Source: VAZQ01 sp963827585 (lineage in GTDB: Bacteria > Pseudomonadota > Alphaproteobacteria > Rhizobiales > Xanthobacteraceae). From it: DNA of 64,000 nt. Below are positions 36,989-45,581 of this stretch, one piece after another. The stretch covers positions 124,001-188,000 of the forward strand of contig CAWHCK010000046.1 in assembly GCA_963827585.1 (NCBI GenBank). Direction: 5' to 3'. The translations under genes and the position numbers were made by a program. Positions within the stretch are counted from its first letter, which is position 1. Each line of letters starts with the position of its first letter. The notes under the pieces are model-generated. The model was not told the origin of the DNA, made no database searches, and was given only the letters and a program-made list of their open reading frames with translations.

Positions 36989-37016
36989 TTGACTCATTGA
37001 ATGTGCGACGTAAAAT
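36989..37016 (+). promoter_or_regulatory. Candidate promoter of the gst-flavoprotein-binding protein operon
   Basis: TTGACT (36989-36994) and TAAAAT (37011-37016) are 16 bases apart in the marR/gst divergent gap. Two GAATGT copies (one inside the spacer at 36998-37003, one at 37018-37023) flank the -10 and could be half-sites for MarR; this is inference. Confidence 0.5.
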
Positions 37017-37040
37017 AGAATGTACTTTCCGGAGATTCAA

Positions 37041-37751
37041 ATGCTCGAGCTTTGGGAGCTTGGCGGCCGGAGCAATTGCCGGTTCAGCACGTTCTCCTGG
37101 CGGACGCGGCTTGCCCTGCATCACAAGGGCCTCGCCTTCGTGGTCCACCCGGTCGCAGTCAGCGACAAGGCCGCGACCGCCTTCAGCGGACAGGCCAAGG
37201 TTCCGATCCTCAAGCACGACGGCCGCGTCATCACCGATTCCTGGGCGATCGCGTGCTATCTCGAACGCACGTTCCCCGACGCGCCCAGCCTGTTCGGCGG
37301 TCCGGTCGGCGAGTCCCTCACGCATTTCTTCAATCTCTGGGCCGACCGCGAGCTCGTACCGGCGATCGTGCCCTATCTGATGCGCGACGTGCTCGATTGC
37401 GTCGAGGAGGCGGACGCGAGGCATCTGCGCGGGCAGATCGAAGGCTTCTTCAAGAAGTCGCTCGAGGAGCTCTCGGGCGAGCGCGAGAAGGCCTTGGAGC
37501 AGTTCCGCCGCCGCCTGCAGCCGCTCCGCAAGACGCTCGAGCAGCGCCGTTTCCTCGGCGGCGATGCGCCGGCCTATGCGGACCACATCCTGTTCGGCGT
37601 GCTCCAGTGGGCACGCGTCGTCTCCACCACAAGGGTGCTCGAGGCGGACGACGTCGTGGCGGCCTGGTTCGAGCGCGCCCTTGATCTCTATGACGGCGTC
37701 GGGCGCAAGGAGCTCCCGCGCGTCGCGCGCATGCGGGAGGCCGCGGCATGA
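37041..37751 (+). CDS. Glutathione S-transferase family protein
   Basis: A 236-residue protein with a thioredoxin-like N-terminal domain (LELWELGGRSNCRFSTFSWR; AKVPILKHDGRVITDSWAIACYLE, which contains the cis-Pro and the Asp-Ser glutathione-binding pair) and an all-helical C-terminal domain. The ATG at 37041 has GGAG six bases upstream. The stop overlaps the next gene's start (ATGA). GSTs in ring-degradation clusters often isomerise a ring-cleavage product or remove a thioether or ether; which applies here is not visible. Confidence 0.87.
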   Translation: MLELWELGGRSNCRFSTFSWRTRLALHHKGLAFVVHPVAVSDKAATAFSGQAKVPILKHDGRVITDSWAIACYLERTFPDAPSLFGGPVGESLTHFFNLWADRELVPAIVPYLMRDVLDCVEEADARHLRGQIEGFFKKSLEELSGEREKALEQFRRRLQPLRKTLEQRRFLGGDAPAYADHILFGVLQWARVVSTTRVLEADDVVAAWFERALDLYDGVGRKELPRVARMREAAA

Positions 37752-40099
37752 GGATCGCGATCATCGGCGGCGGCCCGGGCGGTCTCTACTTCGCGCTCCT
37801 GATGAAGAAGCGCTTTCCCGACTACGACGTGACCGTCTACGAGCGCAACCGCGCGGACGACACGTTCGGCTTCGGCGTGGTGTTCTCGGACGAGACCCTC
37901 GACAACCTCATGGATTACGACGCGGAGTCCTACGCGGGGATCACGCGCGAGTTCTCCTATTGGGACGAGATCGATTTTCATTTCCATCGCGAGGTCGTGC
38001 GTTCCACCGGCCACGGCTTCTGCGGCACCGAGCGCCGCACCCTCCTGATGGTGCTGCAGGCGCGCTGCCGGGAGCTCGGCGTCAAGCTGCGGTTCTCGCG
38101 CGAGATCACCGATCTCGACGAGCTCGAGGATGCCGACCTGATCGTCGCAGCCGACGGCATCAACAGCTTCATCCGCAGCCGCTACGAGGAGCACTTCCAG
38201 CCCACAGTCGAGCTGCGCCGCAATCATTTCATCTGGCTCGGCAGCTCGGCGCCCTCGGAGGCGTTCTCGTTCCACTTCACGACCAACGAGTTCGGTATTT
38301 GGGACCTCTGCACCTACCAATACCGACGGGACATGAGCACCTGGGTGATCGAAGCGCCCGAAGCGACCTGGGCCAAGGCGGAAGCGTCCCTCGGCAAGCT
38401 GAGCGAGGCGGAGACCGTCGCCTATCTGGAGAATATGTGGGCCCATCTCCTGAAGGGGCATCGGCTCATCGCCAATCGCTCCTCATGGCGCCGTTTCCCG
38501 GTGATCCGCAACAAGAACTGGTATTATCGCAACATCGTCCTGCTCGGCGATGCGCTGCACACGGCGCATTTCTCCATCGGCTCCGGCACCAAGCTCGCCA
38601 TGGAGGACGCGATCAATCTGTACGAGGCGTTCGTGGCGGCGGGCTCGGTGCCGGATGCGCTCGAGCGGTTCCAGGGCTCGCGCCGCGAGGACGTCGAGAA
38701 GACCCAATACGCCTCGAATGTCAGCGCGCTTTGGACCGAGAACCCGGCGCGCTACTGGCGCATGGCGCCGATTCAGGCGTGCTTTAGCATGCTGTCGCGC
38801 GCCAAGGCCGTCACTTACGAGAACCTGCGGATGCGCGATCCGCAATTCGTGGAGAAGGTGCAGCGTTGGTTCGCCACGACGGTGCGCGAGCAGGGCTTCG
38901 ACGTGCCGCTCGACGATCCTCCGCCGCCGATGTTTACGCCGTTCCGGGTTGGGCAGATGGTGGTTGCGAACCGCGTGGTCGTCTCGCCGATGAACATGTA
39001 CTCGGCGGAGCCGGGCGGCATCCCGGGCGACTTCCATCTGGTGCATCTCGGCCGCTTCGGCATGGGCGGCGCAGGCATCGTGTTCGCCGAGATGACGGCG
39101 GTATCGGAAATGGGGCGCATCACGCCTGGCTGCCCCGGCATCTATTCCGACGATCAGATCGCGGCCTGGAAGCGCATCAGCGATTTCATTCACAAGCAAA
39201 GCCCGGCGAAATTCTGCCTGCAGCTCGGTCATTCCGGCCGCAAGGGCTCCACGCGGCGCGGCTGGGAGGGCATGGACCATCCGCTGGAAGAAGGGAACTG
39301 GGAGCTGCTTGCCGCATCGCCGCTGGCGTTCCACGAGTTCATGCATGTTCCGCGCGAGATCACGCGCGCCGAGATGGAGCGCATCCGCGACGACTACGCG
39401 CGCGCCGCGATCAATGCCGACAGGGCCGATTTCGACATGATCGAGGTCCATGCCGGCCATGGTTATCTCCTGTCCGGCTTCATCTCACCGCTGAGCAACG
39501 CGCGCAATGATCGGTATGGCGGCAGCCTGGAGAACCGCATGCGCTTCCCGCTCGAGGTGTTCGACGCGGTGCGAGCGAACTGGCCGAAGCACAAGCCGAT
39601 CTCGGTGCGCATCTCGGCGACCGACTGGGCACCGGGCGGCACGACACCCGAGGACGGCCTGAAGATCGCGGCGATGTTCCGTGCGCACGGGGCCGACATC
39701 ATCGATGTCTCGGCTGGACAGACCTCGCGCTGGGCCAGCCCGGTCTATGGGCGCATGTTCCAGACGCCGTTCTCCGAGATGATTCGCAACGAAGTCATGG
39801 TGCCGACCATCGCAGTCGGCAACATTACGACCGCCGATCAGGTGAACACGATCATCGCGGCCGGGCGCGCCGATCTCTGCGCGCTGGCGCGGCCGCATCT
39901 CACCAACCCGCATTTCACCCTCGTCGCTTCGGCCGAGTACAGCCACGACGCCCAGTTCTGGCCGCTGCCCTATCTGGCCGGCAAGGATCAGGCGTTCCGT
40001 CTGTATCAGCGGCAGCGGGTGGAGCTGGAGGCGCTGCGCAGTGCCGCAAAGCCTTCGAGTCACGATCAGCGCCGGGAGCTGAAGCAGGCTGCAGAGTAA
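37748..40099 (+). CDS. Bifunctional 2-aminobenzoyl-CoA / salicylyl-CoA-type monooxygenase-reductase
   Basis: A 783-residue two-domain flavoprotein. Residues 1 to about 385 are an aromatic-ring FAD monooxygenase (IIGGGPGGLYFALLMKK dinucleotide fold; LLGDALHTAHFSIGSGTKLA second FAD motif). From about 395 on it is an Old Yellow Enzyme-type FMN oxidoreductase (FTPFRVGQMVVANRVVVSPM; HAGHGYLLSGFISPLSNAR; NDRYGGSLENRMRF). This fusion is that of 2-aminobenzoyl-CoA monooxygenase/reductase of Azoarcus and of proteins annotated as bifunctional salicylyl-CoA 5-hydroxylase/oxidoreductase: hydroxylation of the CoA-activated ring followed by hydride reduction. It is coupled to gst and followed by a binding-protein gene. 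Which substrate, anthraniloyl- or salicylyl-CoA, cannot be told from sequence. Confidence 0.92.
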   Translation: MRIAIIGGGPGGLYFALLMKKRFPDYDVTVYERNRADDTFGFGVVFSDETLDNLMDYDAESYAGITREFSYWDEIDFHFHREVVRSTGHGFCGTERRTLLMVLQARCRELGVKLRFSREITDLDELEDADLIVAADGINSFIRSRYEEHFQPTVELRRNHFIWLGSSAPSEAFSFHFTTNEFGIWDLCTYQYRRDMSTWVIEAPEATWAKAEASLGKLSEAETVAYLENMWAHLLKGHRLIANRSSWRRFPVIRNKNWYYRNIVLLGDALHTAHFSIGSGTKLAMEDAINLYEAFVAAGSVPDALERFQGSRREDVEKTQYASNVSALWTENPARYWRMAPIQACFSMLSRAKAVTYENLRMRDPQFVEKVQRWFATTVREQGFDVPLDDPPPPMFTPFRVGQMVVANRVVVSPMNMYSAEPGGIPGDFHLVHLGRFGMGGAGIVFAEMTAVSEMGRITPGCPGIYSDDQIAAWKRISDFIHKQSPAKFCLQLGHSGRKGSTRRGWEGMDHPLEEGNWELLAASPLAFHEFMHVPREITRAEMERIRDDYARAAINADRADFDMIEVHAGHGYLLSGFISPLSNARNDRYGGSLENRMRFPLEVFDAVRANWPKHKPISVRISATDWAPGGTTPEDGLKIAAMFRAHGADIIDVSAGQTSRWASPVYGRMFQTPFSEMIRNEVMVPTIAVGNITTADQVNTIIAAGRADLCALARPHLTNPHFTLVASAEYSHDAQFWPLPYLAGKDQAFRLYQRQRVELEALRSAAKPSSHDQRRELKQAAE

Positions 40100-40121
40100 A
40101 TCTTTCAGGTGGAGGGACCAC

Positions 40122-41294
40122 ATGCAGACACGGATACGGATTTGTACCGCCTTGCTTTGCACCTTGGCATTCGCGCCGTGCATTGCGGACGCGCAGACGG
40201 TCAAGATCGGCTATATCGCAACCCTCTCGGGTCAGGCGGCGCAGCTCGGAATCGACAGCGTCGACGGTTTCAAGCTGGCGCTGCAGAAGTTCAACGGCAA
40301 ACTCGGCGGCGTCGCGGTTGAGCCGGTTGTAGTGGACGATCAGCTCAAGCCCGAGATCGGTGTCGAGCAGGCCAAGCGCCTGATCGAAAAGGAACAGACC
40401 CCGATCATCGTCGGTACCACCTTCTCGAACATTCTGATGGCAATCGTTCAGCCGATCACGCGTGCCCAGGTGCTCCTGATCAGCCCGAATGCCGGTCCGT
40501 CGCCGCTGGCCGGGGCGCAATGCAATCCGAATTTCTTCGCGGTCGCCTTCCAGAACGACCACATCTACGAGCCGATCGGCGCGTTCCTGCAGAACAAGGG
40601 CACCAAGCGCATGGTCGCGCTCGCGCCCAACTATCAGGCCGGCAAGGACGCCATCGCCGGCTTCAAGCATACCTTCAAGGGCGAGATCCTCGATGAGATC
40701 TACACGCCGCTCGCGCAGCTCGATTTCTCCGCCGAGCTGGCGCGAATCGCGAACCTCAAGCCGGATGCGGTATTCGCCTTCTATCCCGGCGGGCTCGCGG
40801 TCGCCTTTGTGAAGCAATACGACCAGGCGGGGTTGACCAAGACCATTCCGCTCTATGGCGGATTTCCGCTGGTCGACGAGACCGTGCGCAAGGCGCAGGG
40901 CAAGGCTTCGGTCGGCCTGGTCACGTCGGGCAACTGGGCGCTCGATCTACCGTTCCCCGTCAACAAGGAATTTTCCGAGAGCTTCAAGAGGGCCTACGGC
41001 CGCGAGGCCAGCGAGTTCGCGGCCTATGCGTACGACACCGCGATCATCCTCGACGGCGCGATCAAAGCCGCCGGCGGCAATCTTGCCGACAAGGATGCGC
41101 TGCGCAGCGCGCTGCGACAGGCGAAGGTCGATTCCGTTCGCGGCACCTTCCGGTTCAACAACAACCACTTCCCGATCCAGGATTGGTATGTCCGGACCGT
41201 GATCGACGACGGATCCGGCACCAGGATCCGCACCGACGAGAAGATATTCGCGGCCGCGGGAGATCGTTTCGCCGGTCAATGCCCGATGAAGTAG
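40122..41294 (+). CDS. ABC transporter substrate-binding protein, second LivK-like copy
   Basis: A 390-residue periplasmic binding protein with signal peptide ending IADAQ. The core (VKIGYIATLSGQAAQLG; LLISPNAGPSPLAGAQCNPNFF; APNYQAGKDAIAGF) matches the binding protein at 31376-32542 closely. The last residues QCPMK with CNPNFF again give a possible disulfide. GGTGGAGGG lies just upstream of the ATG. It has no permease genes of its own here, so it may feed the LivHMGF channel 9 kb away, widening the substrate range. Confidence 0.92.
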   Translation: MQTRIRICTALLCTLAFAPCIADAQTVKIGYIATLSGQAAQLGIDSVDGFKLALQKFNGKLGGVAVEPVVVDDQLKPEIGVEQAKRLIEKEQTPIIVGTTFSNILMAIVQPITRAQVLLISPNAGPSPLAGAQCNPNFFAVAFQNDHIYEPIGAFLQNKGTKRMVALAPNYQAGKDAIAGFKHTFKGEILDEIYTPLAQLDFSAELARIANLKPDAVFAFYPGGLAVAFVKQYDQAGLTKTIPLYGGFPLVDETVRKAQGKASVGLVTSGNWALDLPFPVNKEFSESFKRAYGREASEFAAYAYDTAIILDGAIKAAGGNLADKDALRSALRQAKVDSVRGTFRFNNNHFPIQDWYVRTVIDDGSGTRIRTDEKIFAAAGDRFAGQCPMK

Positions 41295-41301
41295 GGTTCG
41301 G

Positions 41302-41430
41302 CTAGAGCCTGATCCGGAAAAAGCCTGCCCCGGACTTGATCCGGGGTGGGTACCGGTTTTCCGAAAAGATCATGCTCAAACAAAAAGCTAGAGCGTGATT
41401 GCGACTCAACCTAAAGCAATCACGCTCTAG
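41302..41430. repeat. Dispersed palindromic repeat, copy B
   Basis: Same family as copy A: TACCGGTTTTCCGAAAAGAT then CATGCTC, and a perfect 15-bp stem (41388-41402 with 41416-41430, CTAGAGCGTGATTGC). It differs by an inserted GC-rich hairpin, GCCCCGGACTTGATCCGGGG, which also occurs in copy C. It lies right after the second binding-protein gene. Confidence 0.8.
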
Positions 41431-41540
41431 CGACAGGATGATCGCATCCGGAAGGTACAGGCCTTCCGGATAGGATCATGCGTCAAGATAAAGAGATCGC
41501 GAACGCCAATCAGTTGTTCATTTTGAGGTGGATCGCGCTC

Positions 41541-41588
41541 CACGCCGCCTTGTTTGACCTGCTTGCAGGTGAAACCCGCGGTCGAGGC
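41541..41588 (-). pseudogene. Fragment of a FAD monooxygenase 3' end
   Basis: About 48 bases align with the last codons of the monooxygenase gene at 43703-44947 (compare 43704-43751): ASTAGF is retained, then substitutions and one inserted base (TTTGAC versus TTGAC) destroy the frame. Only the end of the gene is present. First of three catabolic-gene fragments packed into this 450-base stretch. Confidence 0.6.
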
Positions 41589-41604
41589 CGGAGCTCGGCG
41601 CCGT

Positions 41605-41782
41605 CACGATGCGGGGCCATAATGAGGAACTCCGCACGAATTTTATTGGAGCGAACGTCCAGTTATTGCCTCCGATCGATGAAGCGTGGCGCCTTGAGGC
41701 TGCGCTCGAACTCGTTCGCGAGCGCACCCCGCTGCAACACCTGGACCTGCGGCGAGAAATCGAAAATCCGCTTCACAGCACA
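41605..41782 (-). pseudogene. Fragment of the PaaK-like ligase 3' end plus flank
   Basis: Nearly identical to 33318-33478: VKRIFDFSPQVQVLQRG, then LANEFERSLKAPRF and a stop at 41663-41665, followed by matching downstream DNA (CACGATGCGGGGCCAT versus CACGATGTGGGGCCAT). About 20 bases around 41650-41665 differ. Homology begins abruptly at 41782 where it meets a TctC fragment. Either a partial duplication of the ligase gene or what remains of a second ligase. Confidence 0.75.
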
Positions 41783-41964
41783 ATTTCGATCGGGCCAGCC
41801 GGCTTCCAGTCTGCGGCCTCCGCGCGCGAGCCGAGCAAACCGGTCGTGGCCGCGGCTCCGGACGCGATGCTTTGGTGGATAAAGCCACGGCGGGTGACGG
41901 AGCCGGAAGCTCCGACCGAAGAGGGCGTTGCATGATTCCTCCGAGAGAATGAGCGCCTGCGCAA
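41774..41964 (-). pseudogene. 5' fragment of a Tat-exported Bug/TctC binding protein
   Basis: The frame reads VTRRGFIHQSIASGAAATTG then LLGSRAEAADWKPAGPIEIVL: a twin-arginine signal peptide and the first strand of a Bug protein. It stops where it fuses into the PaaK fragment, sharing GTGCTGTGA-like sequence at the join. No good start codon is in frame (TTG at 41964), so it is not likely to be expressed. The remaining 270 residues of the family are absent. Confidence 0.7.
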
Positions 41965-42277
41965 TCTAAGAGGCGCAGAGCCAGGATAATTTCACTGGCC
42001 AGCCGCGACTGTTGAGACGCGCTGACGCGGCGGTGTCTACGCCGCGCATCAGTCGGGCGTCAACAAGACATCGCCCAGGCTCGCCGCTCGTGCGCCCCGC
42101 TTTCCTATCTCAATTTTCTGGATACGCCACGGTGTGAGGAAAAATTGCAGACTTGTCAAGGGATGAAATCCGGCGAGAGTCGCGCTCCTTCGCATTCGAC
42201 GGCGAAATCAGACCAGCCGTCCGAGGGCTGGACATCGCTACCGCCAAACAAGCAATACGATGACCGGAGCATGGCGC

Positions 42278-43537
42278 ATGACACTTGCGTGCGGCATAGA
42301 TTTTGGCACTTCGAACTCCTCCGTTGGCGTCTGCGACGCGGGGGTGCCTCATCTGCTACCCATCCAGCGTGGCGCGACGTCGGTGCCAACGGCCCTGTTC
42401 TTCAGCTTCGACGACAATTCGACGACTCTCGGCCACGAAGCTCTTGAGCGCTATTTCGCGCGCGAGCCCGGCCGCTATCTGCGCGCAATAAAGAGCGTGC
42501 TCGGCACCAAGCTTTTTGAGGAGACAACGCAGGTCAAGCTAAAGCGCTATGCCTTCGGCGAGATCATCGCTACGTTTCTCCAGTTCCTGCGTACTGCGGC
42601 TGGCGAAAATCTCGGTGCGCCGCCGACGAGCGTGGTGCTCGGCCGTCCGGCGTTCTTTGTCGACGACGACCCCGAGGCCGATGCCGCGGCGGAACGCCAA
42701 CTCGAGGCGGCTGCCCGGGCCGCCGGCTTCGAGAGGATCGCCTTCCAGTTCGAGCCGATCGCGGCCGCCCTCGACTATGAGCAGAGCGTCAATGCCGAGG
42801 AGATCGCGCTCGTGGCCGACATCGGTGGCGGCACCTCGGACTTCTCGGTGGTGCGGGTCTCCCCCGAGCGTGCGCGATCGAGCGACCGGCGCCAGGACAT
42901 TCTCGGATTCACCGGCGTGCACATCGGCGGCACGGATTTCGACAAACAGTTGGGACTAGCGAGTGTGATGCCGGCACTGGGCCTGCGCAGTCCTCTTCGT
43001 CGCAAGGGATTGGATGCGCCATCGTGGTATTTTTACGACCTCGCGACCTGGCACAGGATCAGCTTTCTCGATGATCCGAAAGTGCTGACCGAGGTCCGTG
43101 GCGTTTTGCGGGATTCGGCGGAGCCCGAAAAAATCGAACGGCTGCTGCGCGTGCTCGAGCAGCGCAAGGGCCACGAGCTGTTGGCGGGCGTCGAATCTGC
43201 CAAGATCGAGCTGTCGCGCGCCGATCTCGCCACGCTCAATCTCGACGATAGCGTCGCCGACATCTCCCGAGAGATCACCCGAGCAGAGCTCGAGGCAGCC
43301 GTCGCCGACAGCGTCCAGCGTATACGATCTCGCATCGATGATGTGCTGCGGATGGCCGGTTTGACGCCGGACTCGGTGTCGGCCGTGTTTCTCACCGGCG
43401 GTGCCGCCAGGATGCCTTCCGTGCGGAAGTCCATCGCCGCTGCAGTACCCACTGCGCGCCTCACTGCAGGTGATGCGTTCGGGAGCGTTGCTACGGGCCT
43501 TGCGCTCGATGCCGCCAAGCGATTTGCGGAGCGGTGA
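42278..43537 (+). CDS. yegD: Hsp70-family chaperone, YegD type
   Basis: A 419-residue actin/Hsp70-fold ATPase. ACGIDFGTSNSSVGV is the phosphate-1 loop, VADIGGGTSDFSVV phosphate-2 and AVFLTGGAARMPSVRKSI the adenosine motif. The protein ends soon after the nucleotide-binding domain, as in E. coli YegD, so it lacks a DnaK-style substrate-binding domain and its client is unknown. The ATG at 42278 has GGAG eight bases upstream; an ATG at 42260 is possible. Stand-alone gene following the remnant region. Confidence 0.9.
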   Translation: MTLACGIDFGTSNSSVGVCDAGVPHLLPIQRGATSVPTALFFSFDDNSTTLGHEALERYFAREPGRYLRAIKSVLGTKLFEETTQVKLKRYAFGEIIATFLQFLRTAAGENLGAPPTSVVLGRPAFFVDDDPEADAAAERQLEAAARAAGFERIAFQFEPIAAALDYEQSVNAEEIALVADIGGGTSDFSVVRVSPERARSSDRRQDILGFTGVHIGGTDFDKQLGLASVMPALGLRSPLRRKGLDAPSWYFYDLATWHRISFLDDPKVLTEVRGVLRDSAEPEKIERLLRVLEQRKGHELLAGVESAKIELSRADLATLNLDDSVADISREITRAELEAAVADSVQRIRSRIDDVLRMAGLTPDSVSAVFLTGGAARMPSVRKSIAAAVPTARLTAGDAFGSVATGLALDAAKRFAER

Positions 43538-43702
43538 CAGGAAGAAGTGCTGAGAAAGAAGGCGCTTTCGCTCTTCGAGTAGATCGTCTGGCGAGCCGCA
43601 GCGCTCACGCCTTCGAGGCCTCGCGCCACCCAAGCTATCGCCGACTTGGGCGACATAAGGTGCCGATCTCAGGTAAACCCCGAGATCGGTGGCGCGCGCC
43701 CT

Positions 43703-44947
43703 CTACGCCGCCTTGTTGACCTGCTCGCGCGCGAAGCCCGCGGTCGAGGCATAGCCGCGCACGATCGCGTTGCGCTGCTCGAACGACAGCACGTCGTCGA
43801 TGCTGCTGAAGCCGTCGGGCGCGCGCGCTTCGACTGCGTCGATGACGCCCTCGGGGCCGCCTTTCCGGTTCATCCGCACGATCTGCGCCGTCATCGGCAG
43901 GCGTTCCTGCTCGTACATCGCGAGTGCGTGCAGCACGTGCTCGGCGGTCTGCAGCCGGTCGGCGAGGCAGCGGGCGTCGAGGATCGCCTGCGATGCGCCG
44001 TTGGAGCCGACCGGGTACATCGGGTGGGCGGCGTCGCCGAGCAGGGTGACGCGGCCGTGCGACCAGCGCGGCAGCGGATCGCGGTCGCACATCGGATATT
44101 CCCAGAATTCGGGCGTCGCCTCGATCAGCGCTTGCGCGTTGACGTAGGGGATGCGGAAGCGCTGGACGTGCGGCATCAGGTCTTCGAACCGTCCGGGCCG
44201 CGACCAATCTTCCTTGTTCGGCGGCGGGGTGGTGCCGTCGCCGATGCGGGCGACCACCGCCCAGTTCGTCAGCCGCCGGTCCGGCCGCGCGGCTTCGGCG
44301 ATCGGATAGATGACGAGCTTTGCGGCCATGCCGCCGGCGATCACCATGGAGCGGCCGGTAAGGAAGGTCGACCATTCGACCGCGCCGCGCCAGAGCATGG
44401 CGCCGTTCCACCGCGCGGGCCCCTCGTTGGGATAGAGCGTGTCGCGCACCAGCGAGTGAATGCCGTCGGCGCCCACCAGCACGTCTCCCCGCGCGGTCGC
44501 GCGATGCGAGCCGTGGCGGTCGAAGAAGTAGGCGGTCACGCCGCTCTCGTCCTGGCAAAAGGCGCCCAGGCGATGTCCGGTATGGATGCGCGTTTCCCCG
44601 AGACGGGCGCGGACCGCCTGGTAGATGACCGATTGCAGCCGGCCCCGATGGATGGAGAATTGCGGCACGTCATAGCCGGCATCGGTGCCGCGCAGCTCGC
44701 GCCAGATCTCCTGCCCAAAACGATTGGTGTAGAACAGCTCGTAGGTCCGAATCCCGACCGCGTCGAGCCGCTCGAGCAGCCCGAGCTCCGCCAGCTCCTT
44801 GATGGCATGCGGCAGCGTGTTGATGCCGACGCCCAGCTCGCGGACGGCGTCCGACTGCTCGTAGATTTCGCAGTCGATGCCGCGCGCATGCAGCATGAGC
44901 GCGGTCGTAAGACCGCCGATGCCGCCACCGACAATGATGACCTTCAT
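43703..44947 (-). CDS. FAD-dependent aromatic monooxygenase (flavin-dependent hydroxylase)
   Basis: A 414-residue class A flavoprotein hydroxylase. KVIIVGGGIGGLTTALMLHA binds the ADP part of FAD, LVGADGIHSLVRDTLYP is the DG motif, and VTLLGDAAHPMYPVGSNGAS the GD motif. Related to salicylate and hydroxybenzoate hydroxylases; QFSIHRGRLQSVI precedes the substrate domain. It probably hydroxylates a free ring acid and fits the aromatic-catabolism theme, but its exact substrate is open. A fragment of its 3' end lies at 41541-41588. Confidence 0.9.
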   Translation of the reverse strand: MKVIIVGGGIGGLTTALMLHARGIDCEIYEQSDAVRELGVGINTLPHAIKELAELGLLERLDAVGIRTYELFYTNRFGQEIWRELRGTDAGYDVPQFSIHRGRLQSVIYQAVRARLGETRIHTGHRLGAFCQDESGVTAYFFDRHGSHRATARGDVLVGADGIHSLVRDTLYPNEGPARWNGAMLWRGAVEWSTFLTGRSMVIAGGMAAKLVIYPIAEAARPDRRLTNWAVVARIGDGTTPPPNKEDWSRPGRFEDLMPHVQRFRIPYVNAQALIEATPEFWEYPMCDRDPLPRWSHGRVTLLGDAAHPMYPVGSNGASQAILDARCLADRLQTAEHVLHALAMYEQERLPMTAQIVRMNRKGGPEGVIDAVEARAPDGFSSIDDVLSFEQRNAIVRGYASTAGFAREQVNKAA

Positions 44948-45065
44948 GGCTCAACCCCGCAGCGCAGCCTCGCGGGGTTCGATAATGGGTCGCAAGGGCG
45001 GGGCGGCGCAATGGTTTTCGTGCGACGTCGTGAACGGCGGCGGCTCCGCGGCCCTCACCGCAACC

Positions 45066-45506
45066 CTAGCGCTTCCGCTCCATCATATAGCAGGTGGCGA
45101 CGACCGAGCGCGTCGGGCCCGTACCGTTGTGGGTGTAGCACTTTTCCATGCGGTCGGGCGCGACGAGGGTGATGCGGAAATAGCCGTCGAGATCGGCCCC
45201 CACGATCGTCCTGTTGTCGCTGGCAATGGCCCAGGCGAACGGCTCCTTGGTGTCGGCGACCGCCGATGACGAGCGCCCCCACGCGACCCGGCCGTCCTGG
45301 CCTTCGACCGTGTGCGTCGCATCGATCTCGCGGACGCGTGGCGGGTCGCTCGGCGTTTGCGTGCCGGGATGATGAGCATGGGTGCCGAACACGATTGACT
45401 TGCCCTTTCCGGTCCAGGTGCCCTTGAGATCGGGAATTGCGTCCTGGGCGTTCGCGGCCGTGGTGGCGGCGCCGAGCAGCGCCAATGCGAAGACAAAGCA
45501 TCTCAT
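45066..45506 (-). CDS. Small secreted protein of unknown function
   Basis: A 146-residue protein with a signal peptide (residues 1-21, cleavage after ANA). The mature part LKGTWTGKGKSIVFGTHAHH then alternates strand-like segments (FAWAIASDNRTIVGADLDGYF; ITLVAPDRMEKCYTH) and reads as a lipocalin-like beta barrel. Two Cys near the C-terminus could pair. GGGAG precedes the ATG at 45506. It sits between the monooxygenase and the MetE-like gene on the same strand. No family recognised. Confidence 0.75.
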   Translation of the reverse strand: MRCFVFALALLGAATTAANAQDAIPDLKGTWTGKGKSIVFGTHAHHPGTQTPSDPPRVREIDATHTVEGQDGRVAWGRSSSAVADTKEPFAWAIASDNRTIVGADLDGYFRITLVAPDRMEKCYTHNGTGPTRSVVATCYMMERKR

Positions 45507-45581
45507 CGTTTTGCTCCCGTGCTGATGCGAATGGTTCACCGAGTTTGCCTTCCAATCGTGACAGCGCAAACCTGTGCAGTA

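Noticed and set aside
41295..42277. Insertion sequence in the remnant region
   Set aside because: No transposase motif, no terminal inverted repeats of IS type around the fragments; the pieces match local genes instead.
42260..42277. Earlier ATG for the YegD-type gene
   Set aside because: The ATG at 42278 has a well-placed GGAG and the Hsp70 fold begins four residues later.
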